From Variovorax sp. PAMC26660 (GTDB lineage: Bacteria > Pseudomonadota > Gammaproteobacteria > Burkholderiales > Burkholderiaceae_C), in the NCBI RefSeq assembly GCF_014302995.1, contig NZ_CP060295.1, positions 4,579,501-4,643,500 of the forward strand: DNA of 64,000 nt, in the 5' to 3' direction. Of the stretch, positions 34,471 through 43,354 are shown piece after piece (position 1 is the first letter of the stretch; every line of letters begins with the position of its first letter). The translations under genes and the position numbers were made by a program. A model generated the notes under the pieces. The model was given only the letters and a program-made list of their open reading frames with translations. It was not told the origin of the DNA and did not search any database.

Positions 34471-35205
34471 CTAGACCGGGAGCCAGAGATGAATGAGCTT
34501 GATCGACGTCGGCGCAGTGCCGTCACTGAAAGTCCAGCCCGCACGTCCGTGCGTGGTCTCGTAGGCGCGCGGCGAGCTGCTCGTGTATTCGCACATCGCG
34601 GCCTGTAGGGTCAGGACTTCGTACGACAGCTTGTTCGTAGGCTTAGACAGGTGCATGTTCAAGGACTTGGGGAGTACGTAGGCGGGCGATCGTACGTAGG
34701 CCAGCATCATGGCGTGCGGCATTGCCCATGCATAGTCGCCCACAATGTAGCGACTTAGACCATCCTTGCAATAGTCGCTCATGCCTTGCTTGCCGGTCTC
34801 GAGTATCTTGGCCTCGACGAAAAGCCTGTGGTGCATCCCATGGATGCCAGGGACCGGGTTCACCTTAAGCTTGAACGACATGTCAGGTCGCTTCGACAGC
34901 TTGGTGCCGTTGAAGTTGCGCAACGATCCGTCGGTATGCGGCGTTTCGAAATGCTTGGTGAAGGCGGGGATCGCACCAGCATCGCGGATCATGTCGACCA
35001 CTCGTACCAAGCCTTCAGAAATGGCCACCTCGTTGGCCGCAGCCAGATCGATTTTGTACACGAGCGGATTTTTGACCAGCTCGTCCCAGGCCATGCGCAA
35101 GGCCCGTTCAACAGCCTTGACCTGCAAGTCACCGAACGGCGGGAATCGGTATATCCCTTGCGTCGCCAAGGCGCGCTTTGCGAGAAATCCCGACCCTGCG
35201 TTCAA
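34471..35205 (-). CDS. PD-(D/E)XK restriction endonuclease-like protein
   Basis: A 244-residue protein translated from a TTG that overlaps the methylase stop (TTGA). RPDMSFKL (D108) and HHRLFVEAKI (E131-A-K133) form a PD-(D/E)XK active site; IVGDYAWAMPHAMMLAYVRS may be the core helix and following strand. Coupling to a DNA methylase suggests a restriction or DNA-cleaving partner. The family is not named, and the specificity is unknown. Confidence 0.68.
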   Translation of the reverse strand: MNAGSGFLAKRALATQGIYRFPPFGDLQVKAVERALRMAWDELVKNPLVYKIDLAAANEVAISEGLVRVVDMIRDAGAIPAFTKHFETPHTDGSLRNFNGTKLSKRPDMSFKLKVNPVPGIHGMHHRLFVEAKILETGKQGMSDYCKDGLSRYIVGDYAWAMPHAMMLAYVRSPAYVLPKSLNMHLSKPTNKLSYEVLTLQAAMCEYTSSSPRAYETTHGRAGWTFSDGTAPTSIKLIHLWLPV

Positions 35206-38200
35206 GCTTCGCTCCCTGCGATGTCGGCGTTGCGTCCGAATACCCCGTCAGTGCTCTGCAGGATGCTCAAGGCCGTTGCCCTTGCCCGACTCGGTGTCCA
35301 GTAGCGGTATTGCGCCAACATCCCGATGCACAAATGCCCTTGGCCGATGTTCATCAGCACGCGGCTGGATCCTTCGTGATCCGCCAAGATGGTCAAGGCC
35401 TTTTTCAGCCGTTCCTGCCCCTGTACCTCTCCTTCGGCTCCGTGGGTGTGGACACTGACAAAGAGCCAACTCTGCGACGCCACTGGCTGGGGAGTCACGC
35501 AGATCGGATCATTCTCATCATCAAAGAATGGCGCCAACTCCGCTTCCAGCCGCTTGGCGAATGTGGTGATCTGGGCGCGCGTCGGCACCGACTGCGCCAG
35601 ATCCTTGGAGGTCGACAATGGCGAGCTTACGGCCAGAGTGTCTTCGACGAGTTGAATGTCATCGGCGCTCAAGCCATACAACTGACCAACCCAGCGGTTG
35701 ATCTGCCGGCGCACTGCATCGCCTTCAGGATCCTCAACGCAGAAATCTTTCGCGAGCTTGCATGCTTCCGAGATCTCCCTCTTGGTCAGATCCTCGAAGG
35801 GCCGCATCGGAAACACATCGACATCCTCGACATAGATCGTGTCCCGTTCGACACCAAATCGCGCGCTGGTCATCAACGTGTAGTAGCTGAACAAGTCACT
35901 GTTGGCGATCACGAACAGATAGCAAGCCAGCTCCGCCGGCTGCGCGTGACCCGCGGTGCTGTACCCATAGTAAGAGTAGTTGAACGCGACGGGCGTTGGG
36001 TCAAGGGTAATGCGCACTGGATGGCTGGTCTTCCTGGCACCAGGCGTCTGGCTGAACAGCACGAGCGGCGTGCGATAGATCTCGGGACGTCGAGGACGCT
36101 CCACCCTATCCATCGCGAAAAGCTTGAGTTTGCTGGTCTCTACGTACCGGCCGGCATCGTCCTTCGCGCTGAGCGTCTTGGCGTTCATCTCGCGGATGAA
36201 ATCAGCCTTCTGTGTACCCGGCCCCATAAAGCCCTGCCCACTGAACAGCCCGCGATCCTGTGACCAATAGCTGGCCAAGCGGACCGTTCGCACCTTGGTG
36301 GTTTGACTAGGCACGATCGACCGGCCGCCGTCTTGCCCCAGCTTAAGCTCCTCTGCCGTCAACTGCGACTCCAATCGATCAATCAGTTCTACGTCCAGCG
36401 CCGTGCCTCGGAACAGCGTCTTGAGCAGGTACGGTTTTTCCTTCAGAACCCGCATCTCGATGGGATGTGCGCTCTGATAGTCGGTGCGCCAAAGTGATCG
36501 CCGATTCAGCCCCCGCTCAACCTCAGGGCTAACATAGTAGAAGTGATCTGTGTCACTGGGCATCGAATTTCTGGCGAACACGAGACAGAACGGCGCCTCG
36601 ACATTCGGCCAGACCTCCTCCATGCGCAACGCTGTTCCATTGAAGATGCCCGTGATCCTGAGCGCACGGAACAGTGCGTCACGAGTTGACGCGCCCGCAT
36701 CGGCTCGCCGGAACAACAGCCGGGCGTGGACCGCATAAGCGATGACAGCACCTGGCTTCGCCCATTCCATCGACCGCCATATGAACGGAACATCGGGCGC
36801 CTTCAGGGCGTTCTCATGAGTCTGCGTCACATCCGCCAGCAGCGGCGATCTCTCCTTGGCGATCTTGCGGATCATCTCGGAGGCCCTGCCATTCAAGGCG
36901 TCTGCACGGGCCTGGGATTTCGAGTCATTCTTTTGGGCCCTCCAGGGCGTCCAAGGCGGGTTCGAGATCACCAGGTCGTATCGATTGCCCATCGGATCGT
37001 CGGGCAGTTCGGCGCAAAGGCTGCCCAGCACCAAGGAACATGGGTACTGCTCGTCCGGCAGCCGCGTGTTGAACAACACGTGGTCCATCAACGGCTCAAA
37101 GACCAGGCTGTCGCCCGACAGCGGATTCGGGTCAAGCTCCAATGCCGTGAGATATAGACTCAGCGCCCCCAACTTCAACGCATGGCTGTTGATGTCATAG
37201 CCGCGCAGCTGTTCGTTAAGGATCTGCCGAATCTCCTTCGTGCGTGGACGCCGGCGGGTTCGCAGCCAACGCTCCTGCACCAGGCGGCGCAAAGACAGTA
37301 CGAGAAAGATACAGGCGCCTGCGGCGGGATCCAGCACCCTGGCCTTGTCAAGTTTTGCTGTTTCGATCCCGGGGAAGGCCTGTTCCATCATGTATTCGGC
37401 GATGTACCGGGGCGTGTAGTGGATGCTCTCCTGCCCGGCGTCATCGCCAAAGAACTTGTGGGCATAGCTCTCGTACAACTGGCTCAGCAGATCGGCTGGT
37501 ACGTGCGAGAAGTCAATCCAGGAACAATCCAGAAAGCGCTGGCCTTCTGCCGTCGTGCGCTCAATGATCTTCGACAGCTCTCTGAATACCAGCCCATCGG
37601 CGCCATTCAACGCGTTGAAGTAGCTTGCGTAGTCGTCACACTCGATCGGCAGCAACTCGCCGTTGAAGGTCTCGTCGAGCCAGTCACAGCACAGCGCAGC
37701 GGACCGCGGATTTGAAAATGCGGTCACGCCGTCTGTGCCGAAAAGGGCCGGACATGTATCGGCGCTCAGGATGCCGCGGTCCAGCAGGAAACAGGTGAAT
37801 AGCGCACGTCCGACCAGGGACAAAATCTCCTCATCGCGCCCCTGCAGCGGACCCGAGGAACGCAGCGCCTTCGTCACATGGTCCAGTAGGCTGAACAGTA
37901 GCTCGTGAACCGCCCGCTTGTCGCCGTCACGGGTCGCCTTTTGCCAGGCCTTCTCTGCAATCGCCCCCGGCTTGATTCCCGCGGCCAGATCCCGAATCAG
38001 AAAGCTCGCCAGAGCATCCGAGTGCTTGACGACCACCGCGTCCTTGAGGTCTGGCGCGTAGTGGGCCGACACCAGCTTGATCTCGCCCGGAGAAACGACT
38101 GCCAGGTAGCTGCTCTCGCCGCGGCAAGCCAGTGCAGAGCGTAGCGTTACCAGCGATGCGTTCGCATCGCTCGTGCTCGACAGGGACTCGGCGTACACCG

Positions 38201-38405
38201 CATACAGCAGCGGCTGGCCGTTGACCAGCACCACCGCATCGGGTGCGACAAACGCATTGCCCTCGCGGCTCGCCATCCGGCGAAAGCGCTGGAGATCCAG
38301 GTAGTCAATGGTGGCGGGGTCCTCAGCCACCAACGAGCGAATTTCGCTCGTTGCTGCGCCGAAGGCCGTAAGCCTTTGGCTCAGAGGGGCGTTCATGGCC
38401 GACAT
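35202..38405 (-). CDS. Large N6-adenine DNA methyltransferase (Eco57I/type IIG-like)
   Basis: A 1067-residue protein. IHYTPRYIAEYMME (328-341) is the region before the SAM site; VLDPAAGACIFLVL (357-370) is motif I; YDLVISNPPWTPW (477-488) is catalytic motif IV (NPPW). A helical N-terminal third has TKALRSSGPL and LVGRALFTCFLLDRGIL, as in type IIG and phage-defence methylases. The C-terminal half (about 600-950) is the likely target-recognition region (GPGTQKADFIREMNAKTL, FVIANSDLFSYYTLMTSARFG). No nuclease motif is evident in the N-terminus, so cleavage may rest with the overlapping downstream gene. It is divergent from an HTH gene. Confidence 0.85.
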   Translation of the reverse strand: MSAMNAPLSQRLTAFGAATSEIRSLVAEDPATIDYLDLQRFRRMASREGNAFVAPDAVVLVNGQPLLYAVYAESLSSTSDANASLVTLRSALACRGESSYLAVVSPGEIKLVSAHYAPDLKDAVVVKHSDALASFLIRDLAAGIKPGAIAEKAWQKATRDGDKRAVHELLFSLLDHVTKALRSSGPLQGRDEEILSLVGRALFTCFLLDRGILSADTCPALFGTDGVTAFSNPRSAALCCDWLDETFNGELLPIECDDYASYFNALNGADGLVFRELSKIIERTTAEGQRFLDCSWIDFSHVPADLLSQLYESYAHKFFGDDAGQESIHYTPRYIAEYMMEQAFPGIETAKLDKARVLDPAAGACIFLVLSLRRLVQERWLRTRRRPRTKEIRQILNEQLRGYDINSHALKLGALSLYLTALELDPNPLSGDSLVFEPLMDHVLFNTRLPDEQYPCSLVLGSLCAELPDDPMGNRYDLVISNPPWTPWRAQKNDSKSQARADALNGRASEMIRKIAKERSPLLADVTQTHENALKAPDVPFIWRSMEWAKPGAVIAYAVHARLLFRRADAGASTRDALFRALRITGIFNGTALRMEEVWPNVEAPFCLVFARNSMPSDTDHFYYVSPEVERGLNRRSLWRTDYQSAHPIEMRVLKEKPYLLKTLFRGTALDVELIDRLESQLTAEELKLGQDGGRSIVPSQTTKVRTVRLASYWSQDRGLFSGQGFMGPGTQKADFIREMNAKTLSAKDDAGRYVETSKLKLFAMDRVERPRRPEIYRTPLVLFSQTPGARKTSHPVRITLDPTPVAFNYSYYGYSTAGHAQPAELACYLFVIANSDLFSYYTLMTSARFGVERDTIYVEDVDVFPMRPFEDLTKREISEACKLAKDFCVEDPEGDAVRRQINRWVGQLYGLSADDIQLVEDTLAVSSPLSTSKDLAQSVPTRAQITTFAKRLEAELAPFFDDENDPICVTPQPVASQSWLFVSVHTHGAEGEVQGQERLKKALTILADHEGSSRVLMNIGQGHLCIGMLAQYRYWTPSRARATALSILQSTDGVFGRNADIAGSEA

Positions 38406-38494
38406 GCTATCCCAGCGTCCTCATCACGAGAGGCGCGGACGTCGGGCTGGGCGACCTCTGGCTATGGAAGCTGTCTGAAATGACGAAATTCGCG

Positions 38495-38502
38495 TTGCGC
38501 AT
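38495..38502. promoter_or_regulatory. TTGCGCAT half-site in the methylase/HTH divergent promoter
   Basis: TTGCGCAT lies 46 bases before ATG 38549, in the 143-base divergent intergenic region. It is identical to the arm of the 34-bp palindrome at 33722-33755. A TATGAT (38507-38512) next to it may be the -10 of the HTH gene. Confidence 0.5.
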
Positions 38503-38548
38503 AACTTATGATTCTATCTGCGATGCTTCATAGATCAACGAAATTTCG

Positions 38549-38926
38549 ATGAAATTGGCGCCTGCACACAAGTCCGAAAGCTCACCAGAGCTGCAAGCCG
38601 TCCACACCGTTCGCGGCATGGTCCGCGCAGCGCGTGGCTCGGCCACTCAGAAAGAATTTGGGGTCCGACTGGGCGGGGTAGACCAAGCGCTGGTTTCCCG
38701 TTACGAGTCAGGCGACGTTGACCCTCCGGCCAAGGTGATCGAGGCCTGCATGCAGGTGCTTCGAGGCCGCGACGACATGCATGAGTTCTCTGCGAAGGCC
38801 ATTGCGCAACGTATTCAGACGGAACTGCAAGGCGACGAACACTCCGATTTGCGCCGGGCCTTCGCCTATATGCTTGACGGCCTGAAACCTCGAAAGATCG
38901 GACGCCCCGCGAAGCCCAAGGGATGA
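38549..38926 (+). CDS. HTH transcriptional regulator (controller-like)
   Basis: A 125-residue XRE-like protein: VRGMVRAARGSATQKEFGVRLGGVDQALVSRYESGDVDPPAKVIEACMQVL (about 21-71) is the HTH with the usual SRYESG helix. A short helical C-terminus ends in basic KPRKIGRPAKPKG. It is divergent from the large methylase, as controller (C) proteins are in restriction-modification systems, and likely times its expression. Confidence 0.8.
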   Translation: MKLAPAHKSESSPELQAVHTVRGMVRAARGSATQKEFGVRLGGVDQALVSRYESGDVDPPAKVIEACMQVLRGRDDMHEFSAKAIAQRIQTELQGDEHSDLRRAFAYMLDGLKPRKIGRPAKPKG

Positions 38927-39175
38927 TCTACCTGCTTGGCCCTCCTCGTGTGAGCGTCCCGTCGTTTCATCTTGACCGGGGCCCAAGCCCGCGATCATCA
39001 GGGTGAAGTCGCGGATCCAACGATGGCGACGCACTCCACGAGGTCGAGGGCGCCCACCATCGAGGGCGGTTTGTGCGTTCTGGGCCTCTTCGGCACAGAA
39101 AAGAGAACGCGCCTGAGCAACCTTGGCTGCGCCGAGACAGTAGTCCCAGACCAGTTCTCGCTGACGCAGAAATCA

Positions 39176-39469
39176 TTACCGCTCATCAAGGCCACGAAAT
39201 TTCGCCGGATCGACCAGTTCGTGCAGCGGTACACCGATGGCACGAGCCAACGCGTCGGCGTTGTCGATCGAGATGTTGATCGTGCCGCGCTCAACACGGC
39301 TCAGATACGCACGCGGCACGCCCGCCTCCAATGCGAGACCCTCTTGGGTCAGGTCCCTGAGACGTCGGGCACGGCGCAAGTTTCTGGCGAAAACTTCCCT
39401 GGTGGTTGGTTGCGGCTTGGTTCTGGGCATAGGCCGCTCAGCATCAAGTTCCGCATCGCCCCGCTCCAC
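39176..39469 (-). CDS. XRE-family HTH regulator
   Basis: A 97-residue protein. Residues about 24-85 form a complete XRE HTH (VFARNLRRARRLRDLTQEGLALEAGVPRAYLSRVERGTINISIDNADALARAIGVPLHELV). ATG 39430 (MPRTKPQ...) is an equally good start. It is divergent from a block of small secreted proteins and may control it. Confidence 0.88.
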   Translation of the reverse strand: MERGDAELDAERPMPRTKPQPTTREVFARNLRRARRLRDLTQEGLALEAGVPRAYLSRVERGTINISIDNADALARAIGVPLHELVDPAKFRGLDER

Positions 39470-39552
39470 CTCATATGTCGTACATTTGGAGCTCTTTGTG
39501 GATCATATTGATTCGTCAGAAGATCTTTTCGATCACTCTCTCGCACTCGCCC

Positions 39553-39855
39553 ATGAAAAACCCCTTAGCCATCGCTTGCGCTCTTGCGCTCATTGGCGCG
39601 CACGGCGCTCATGCTCAGATCGCCAGTCCGGCATCCGCAGAAGTTGCGGCCTTTTTGGCGAGTCCAACGCACTGTGCCGTTTTGGTCGGCGGGACCGATC
39701 GCACCGGTGACGGCGCTGATCGGAGCTATGGCGAATCGTTGAACAAGGCCCTGATGGCCTTGGGCGGTCCGTTGCCTTCTGCGGCCGAATGGCTGCGCAG
39801 CGCGTGCGCCAGCCGATTGGCACCCTCCGATCGCCTGGCCAAGGGCGCGTCATGA
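39553..39855 (+). CDS. Small secreted hypothetical protein
   Basis: A 100-residue protein with a signal peptide (MKNPLAIACALALIGAHGAHAQ, cleavage after about residue 21) and a short mature part with two Cys (THCAVLV, RSACASR) that could form a disulfide. The family is unknown. Its stop overlaps the next start by ATGA. ATG 39553 is chosen because it begins the signal. Confidence 0.7.
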   Translation: MKNPLAIACALALIGAHGAHAQIASPASAEVAAFLASPTHCAVLVGGTDRTGDGADRSYGESLNKALMALGGPLPSAAEWLRSACASRLAPSDRLAKGAS

Positions 39856-40196
39856 GGGGGCGCCGTTGCCACCCTGGTCGCCTGCTGGCGCTGATCGCGA
39901 TGGGGTGCTGTCTTCAAGTCCAAGCGGCCCCTCAAACGATGACCTTCGAGCAGGCGGTCGAGAAGGGAACCAGCCTGAAGGGCTGCCCCAAGCGAGACAT
40001 CGGTTCGATCAAGTCGGTATACGCGAGCGACTCGGAGGGTGACCCCAAAGGTGTGCGGCCCGGCAAACCGATCTACCTCGTCTTCCAATCCGCAGGGGCA
40101 ACCGACATGCCGGTGGTCGGCCCACTGGCGATGCTTCCGACGGAGCGCCAATTGCAGGCTCTTCGTGGCCGGCGCACCTGCGTGATTTCCGAGTGA
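39852..40196 (+). CDS. Small secreted hypothetical protein
   Basis: A 114-residue protein with a basic start and hydrophobic signal (RLLALIAMGCCLQVQAAPQ) and a mature part with single Cys in LKGCPKRD and RRTCVISE. Strands such as PIYLVFQSAGATDMPVVGPL suggest a small beta fold. It is coupled by ATGA to the previous gene. The function is unknown. Confidence 0.7.
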   Translation: MRGRRCHPGRLLALIAMGCCLQVQAAPQTMTFEQAVEKGTSLKGCPKRDIGSIKSVYASDSEGDPKGVRPGKPIYLVFQSAGATDMPVVGPLAMLPTERQLQALRGRRTCVISE

Positions 40197-40297
40197 CGAC
40201 CGCAGCCCCAGAGAGGAATGGATTCGAATTTCCATCACCTCAACGCGGCGCGCCGACCTATCACCTTGTCCTTGTCAACGCACACCACCACAACCTC

Positions 40298-40648
40298 ATG
40301 AAAAACCGCACCTTGTCTTCCCAAACGAATCGCGGCTTGGCCGTCGTCGCACTGGTTTCGCTGGCGACTGCCCTGGCCGGCTGCAGCGGCGAGCCCTCGT
40401 CCAGCGATGTCGACAAGACCGTGCGCAAGTACCTGTCGGAAAGCCAGGCCCAACTGCAACGGCTCAGCGGCACAAAAAATTCTCTCGGAGAAATCCACGA
40501 TGTCAAGAAGCTCGGCTGCAAGGCGGACACGGACGTGTCGTGGCGCTGCGATGTCGAACTCGACATGACCCAGGCCGGAACCCGAAACAAGGCGCCCGCA
40601 CAGTTTCGCTTCGTCAAAGGCTCTGACGGCTGGTCCCTGAGTCGGTAA
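40298..40648 (+). CDS. Small lipoprotein, hypothetical
   Basis: A 116-residue protein with a lipobox (LATALAGC at about 21-28) and a mature domain with paired Cys (KKLGCKADTDVSWRCDVELDM) and a C-terminal strand (QFRFVKGSDGWSLSR). The fold resembles small DUF4333-like or periplasmic inhibitor domains. It is third in a row of secreted proteins after the XRE gene. ATG 40298 begins the signal. Confidence 0.7.
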   Translation: MKNRTLSSQTNRGLAVVALVSLATALAGCSGEPSSSDVDKTVRKYLSESQAQLQRLSGTKNSLGEIHDVKKLGCKADTDVSWRCDVELDMTQAGTRNKAPAQFRFVKGSDGWSLSR

Positions 40649-40671
40649 ACGCAGGTCGGGACGCCAAAAAC

Positions 40672-41340
40672 ATGCCGACCACCATCGTTCTGCCCGGCGG
40701 CCGCCGGATTTGGCTGCAGGTCGTGCAAGGAGTCGTTATCGAAGCGTCGGAGTCATCGGTTGCGATGGTCCGCCAGGGCCGAGATCAGCGGCAGTTCATC
40801 GAAGGTCACGCGATCTTTCGCCCAGGCCGCATCAGTTCCGAGGTGGTGTCGATTCAAAAAATCTGGATTCGCGAAGCCGACGGTCGAGAGTCAGCCTACG
40901 ACCTGAGCGACTTCCCCGTCGACTCAAGGCCCGGCCACACTCTGGCATTAATCTATGGCGCGGCCAAGGGTGTCGAAAAAGGCGAGTTCTTTGGCGCGCT
41001 GAATTCGACGACGGGAAAGTTCAGTTTCGACGAGTCCATCCATTCCGATCGGTTGAGTCCCTTCGGACTCTACCTGCCGCCAAAGTTCTATCTGAAGCGC
41101 ATGGCCTGGGGCGCGGGCATCGGCGCCCTCGTTGGCCTCCTATGCAGTCTCTCCGCCCGCATGGACATGTCGTTTTTCGTGGCCGGGACGATCCTCGGTT
41201 TCGTGTTGTCTTTGCCGGTGATGCTGGTGCAGGCGGTGATCAGACAACTGCGAGGTCAGCGGTTGGTGCCCGAGCTCAATCGGCGTGCCTTGGAGGTGCT
41301 ATTGAGCGAAAGCCAGCCTGGTAGTGACCCGAAGGGTTGA
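40672..41340 (+). CDS. Membrane protein of unknown function
   Basis: A 222-residue protein with a soluble strand-rich N-terminal half (IVLPGGRRIWLQVVQGVVIEASESSVAMV) and two hydrophobic segments near 143-160 and 168-192 (RMAWGAGIGALVGLLCSL and FFVAGTILGFVLSLPVMLVQAV). It ends in a charged tail. It lies 23 bases after the small lipoprotein gene, so it likely belongs to the same unit. Confidence 0.7.
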   Translation: MPTTIVLPGGRRIWLQVVQGVVIEASESSVAMVRQGRDQRQFIEGHAIFRPGRISSEVVSIQKIWIREADGRESAYDLSDFPVDSRPGHTLALIYGAAKGVEKGEFFGALNSTTGKFSFDESIHSDRLSPFGLYLPPKFYLKRMAWGAGIGALVGLLCSLSARMDMSFFVAGTILGFVLSLPVMLVQAVIRQLRGQRLVPELNRRALEVLLSESQPGSDPKG

Positions 41341-41471
41341 AACTCGCAACGCGTATTGAATCCGCGGCGGAAGCTTGAACAGCAGCATGTCCAACATGGG
41401 TGGTTCGCATTTCCTTGCGACGTCCATGCTGAAGGACCGTGATCCAAAAACCGCAGACGAGGAACGAAAAA

Positions 41472-41705
41472 ATGACACTTCCGTACGAACGTCGAAGAGC
41501 GCTGCAGTGGGCTGGTGAGACCCTTCGCGATCTGCAATCGCCCGACAACGATCTGGAGTTGTGGGGAGGTCCTGTGCCCCCCAAATTGCGCCAGTTGGCC
41601 AACCGGATACTTCGTCACTACCCTACAGCTTGGCAGATCGATGCGGCGGTCAAAATGCATGACCTTCAGATCAGCGACTGGATTGCCGGGGAGCCCGAAG
41701 AGTAA
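41472..41705 (+). CDS. BPSL0761-family protein
   Basis: A 77-residue protein. The start MTLPYERRRALQWAGETLRDLQ and the central RQLANRILRHYPTAWQIDAA match the BPSL0761 family (PYER-R-A ... LLRHYP), small proteins of unknown function common in Burkholderiales accessory regions. ATG 41472 begins at the motif. Confidence 0.78.
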   Translation: MTLPYERRRALQWAGETLRDLQSPDNDLELWGGPVPPKLRQLANRILRHYPTAWQIDAAVKMHDLQISDWIAGEPEE

Positions 41706-41844
41706 GGCTAGAGTGGTCGAGGCAAATTTTTGACCGGTACGGCGCGATGCTGTGGGGGCACGGTAGCCGCCGGAATATTGAAAATTCCGGCGAAGCCACT
41801 GACGGTGTCAGCCGCTAGACTGCGGACCGCTTGATCTACAGCGA

Positions 41845-43095
41845 ATGCGCCAGATGCCTGATCAACGCTTGCCCAAGCCCCTTGCGACTGCTCTCGCGAC
41901 CGCATACGCGCATGCCGCGGCCGCCCGCGAAGCCGTGGAGCACCGTCTTGCCAGCATTCCGCCGCAGGAAAAAGTGGTGGCAGAGTGGCAAAGGGATACG
42001 GTCGGTGAGGCTGCGCGAGACTATCCTGGACATGCCGTTGACTTCTTCCCGGTCCAGACGCGCATGAGCCGGGAAATCTCGAAGCTGAGCCGATACCGTG
42101 AGGAGTTGCCAGAACGACTGCGAGCTTACGCTTGCGCGCTGCAGCAGATGAAGATCGTCGCGCTAGAGGTCGATCAGCTCGCGGAGAGGAGCGTTTTCAA
42201 GACGGCAATGGTGCCGAGGCCTAAGCCCGACGCTGCGCTCACCATGATTGCGTGGCCGAAGTCTTGGCCGATGTCTTTCGACGAGGCGCGGACGCAGCCC
42301 ATTATTCGGGATCGTCTCCCGAGCATCGAACCGGTGTCCCTCACGCCTGGCCAACCTGACCAGGTGGATTTTTTCGTTTCGATCGGCGACCACAAGTTGG
42401 CGATGACCGCGAGGTATGGAAGCGGGGTCGAGCATTTCAAGAGTGAATTCGAGGAGTATGCCGAGGGCCTATCTTCCACCCGCTGGCGGGCCATTCTTGA
42501 GGCCATCCGATGCGACATCCGTTGGCCGCTACTCGAACAGCACCTCACCAAGTCCTCTCCATGGCTTCCACGGGACTTCGTGGACGAAGAGTTTGGCCTG
42601 AGAGGCTCCCTTGCGAAGCGGGAGGCGCTATCGGACCTTCTTGTCCAGCTCTCACCCAATGCGGCGCGTTGGTACCTGGCGCAGATGCCCGGAAGGATTC
42701 CAACGGAAGACTCTCCCGTCCGCAACCTCGAACTTAGCGAGTTGGTCGCAGCCGGGTTGGTGCGGGTGGGGGAGATGATGAGCGTCGAAGACATGCTGCA
42801 AGGTGTTCCCTTTCCGCAGGTCAAAAGCCTCTTCACACTTGCCGGCCTGAAGGCTCCTGCCAGCTTCGGCTTGGCCGCCTGCCGCTTCGCAGAGGTCCGT
42901 GCTGTCAGGGATGAGAGCTACCTGCGGGTGTGGCTCGAGGAATTTCTCGATCCAATGGGATACCTTGTGGTCCTAGAGCCGCCGTCCTTTACGCGTGAAG
43001 AGCGCCTTGGGCCGCGGGCGCGAGCCAACGTCATGGTGAGTTCGCTGGCAATGCTTGCCGAAGGGAACCGAGGCGCTCTATCGATTTTCGAGTAG
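41845..43095 (+). CDS. Hypothetical protein
   Basis: A 416-residue soluble protein of no recognised family. The N-terminal 120 residues are helical and Ala-rich (ALATAYAHAAAAREAVEHRLASIPPQEKVVAEW); the rest is mixed. PVSLTPGQPDQVDFFVSIGDHKLAMTARYG is a strand-rich segment, and the C-terminal third is helical. No catalytic motif is evident. It stands alone with 140-260-base gaps on each side. Confidence 0.65.
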   Translation: MRQMPDQRLPKPLATALATAYAHAAAAREAVEHRLASIPPQEKVVAEWQRDTVGEAARDYPGHAVDFFPVQTRMSREISKLSRYREELPERLRAYACALQQMKIVALEVDQLAERSVFKTAMVPRPKPDAALTMIAWPKSWPMSFDEARTQPIIRDRLPSIEPVSLTPGQPDQVDFFVSIGDHKLAMTARYGSGVEHFKSEFEEYAEGLSSTRWRAILEAIRCDIRWPLLEQHLTKSSPWLPRDFVDEEFGLRGSLAKREALSDLLVQLSPNAARWYLAQMPGRIPTEDSPVRNLELSELVAAGLVRVGEMMSVEDMLQGVPFPQVKSLFTLAGLKAPASFGLAACRFAEVRAVRDESYLRVWLEEFLDPMGYLVVLEPPSFTREERLGPRARANVMVSSLAMLAEGNRGALSIFE

Positions 43096-43354
43096 CCCCC
43101 GGCGAGAGGCAGGCTCCGGTCGACTTCGCTGTCAGCCGAAATGGGCTCATCATCGTCACGCCTCTCTAGAAGGCCAGGACGCTGCGACCGACAGCACTGA
43201 GTAAGCGCGGTGACTCCGTCTTGACTGCAGTCGCAGATCAGGCTGGCAGCCATCGAACAATCAACTTGAGCATCTGAGGGCAACAGGGCCAATCTGGTTC
43301 TCCACCCCGCTGTTGTCCGCGTACAGCTTCCGTTGTTCAGGTACGCTGAGCGCC

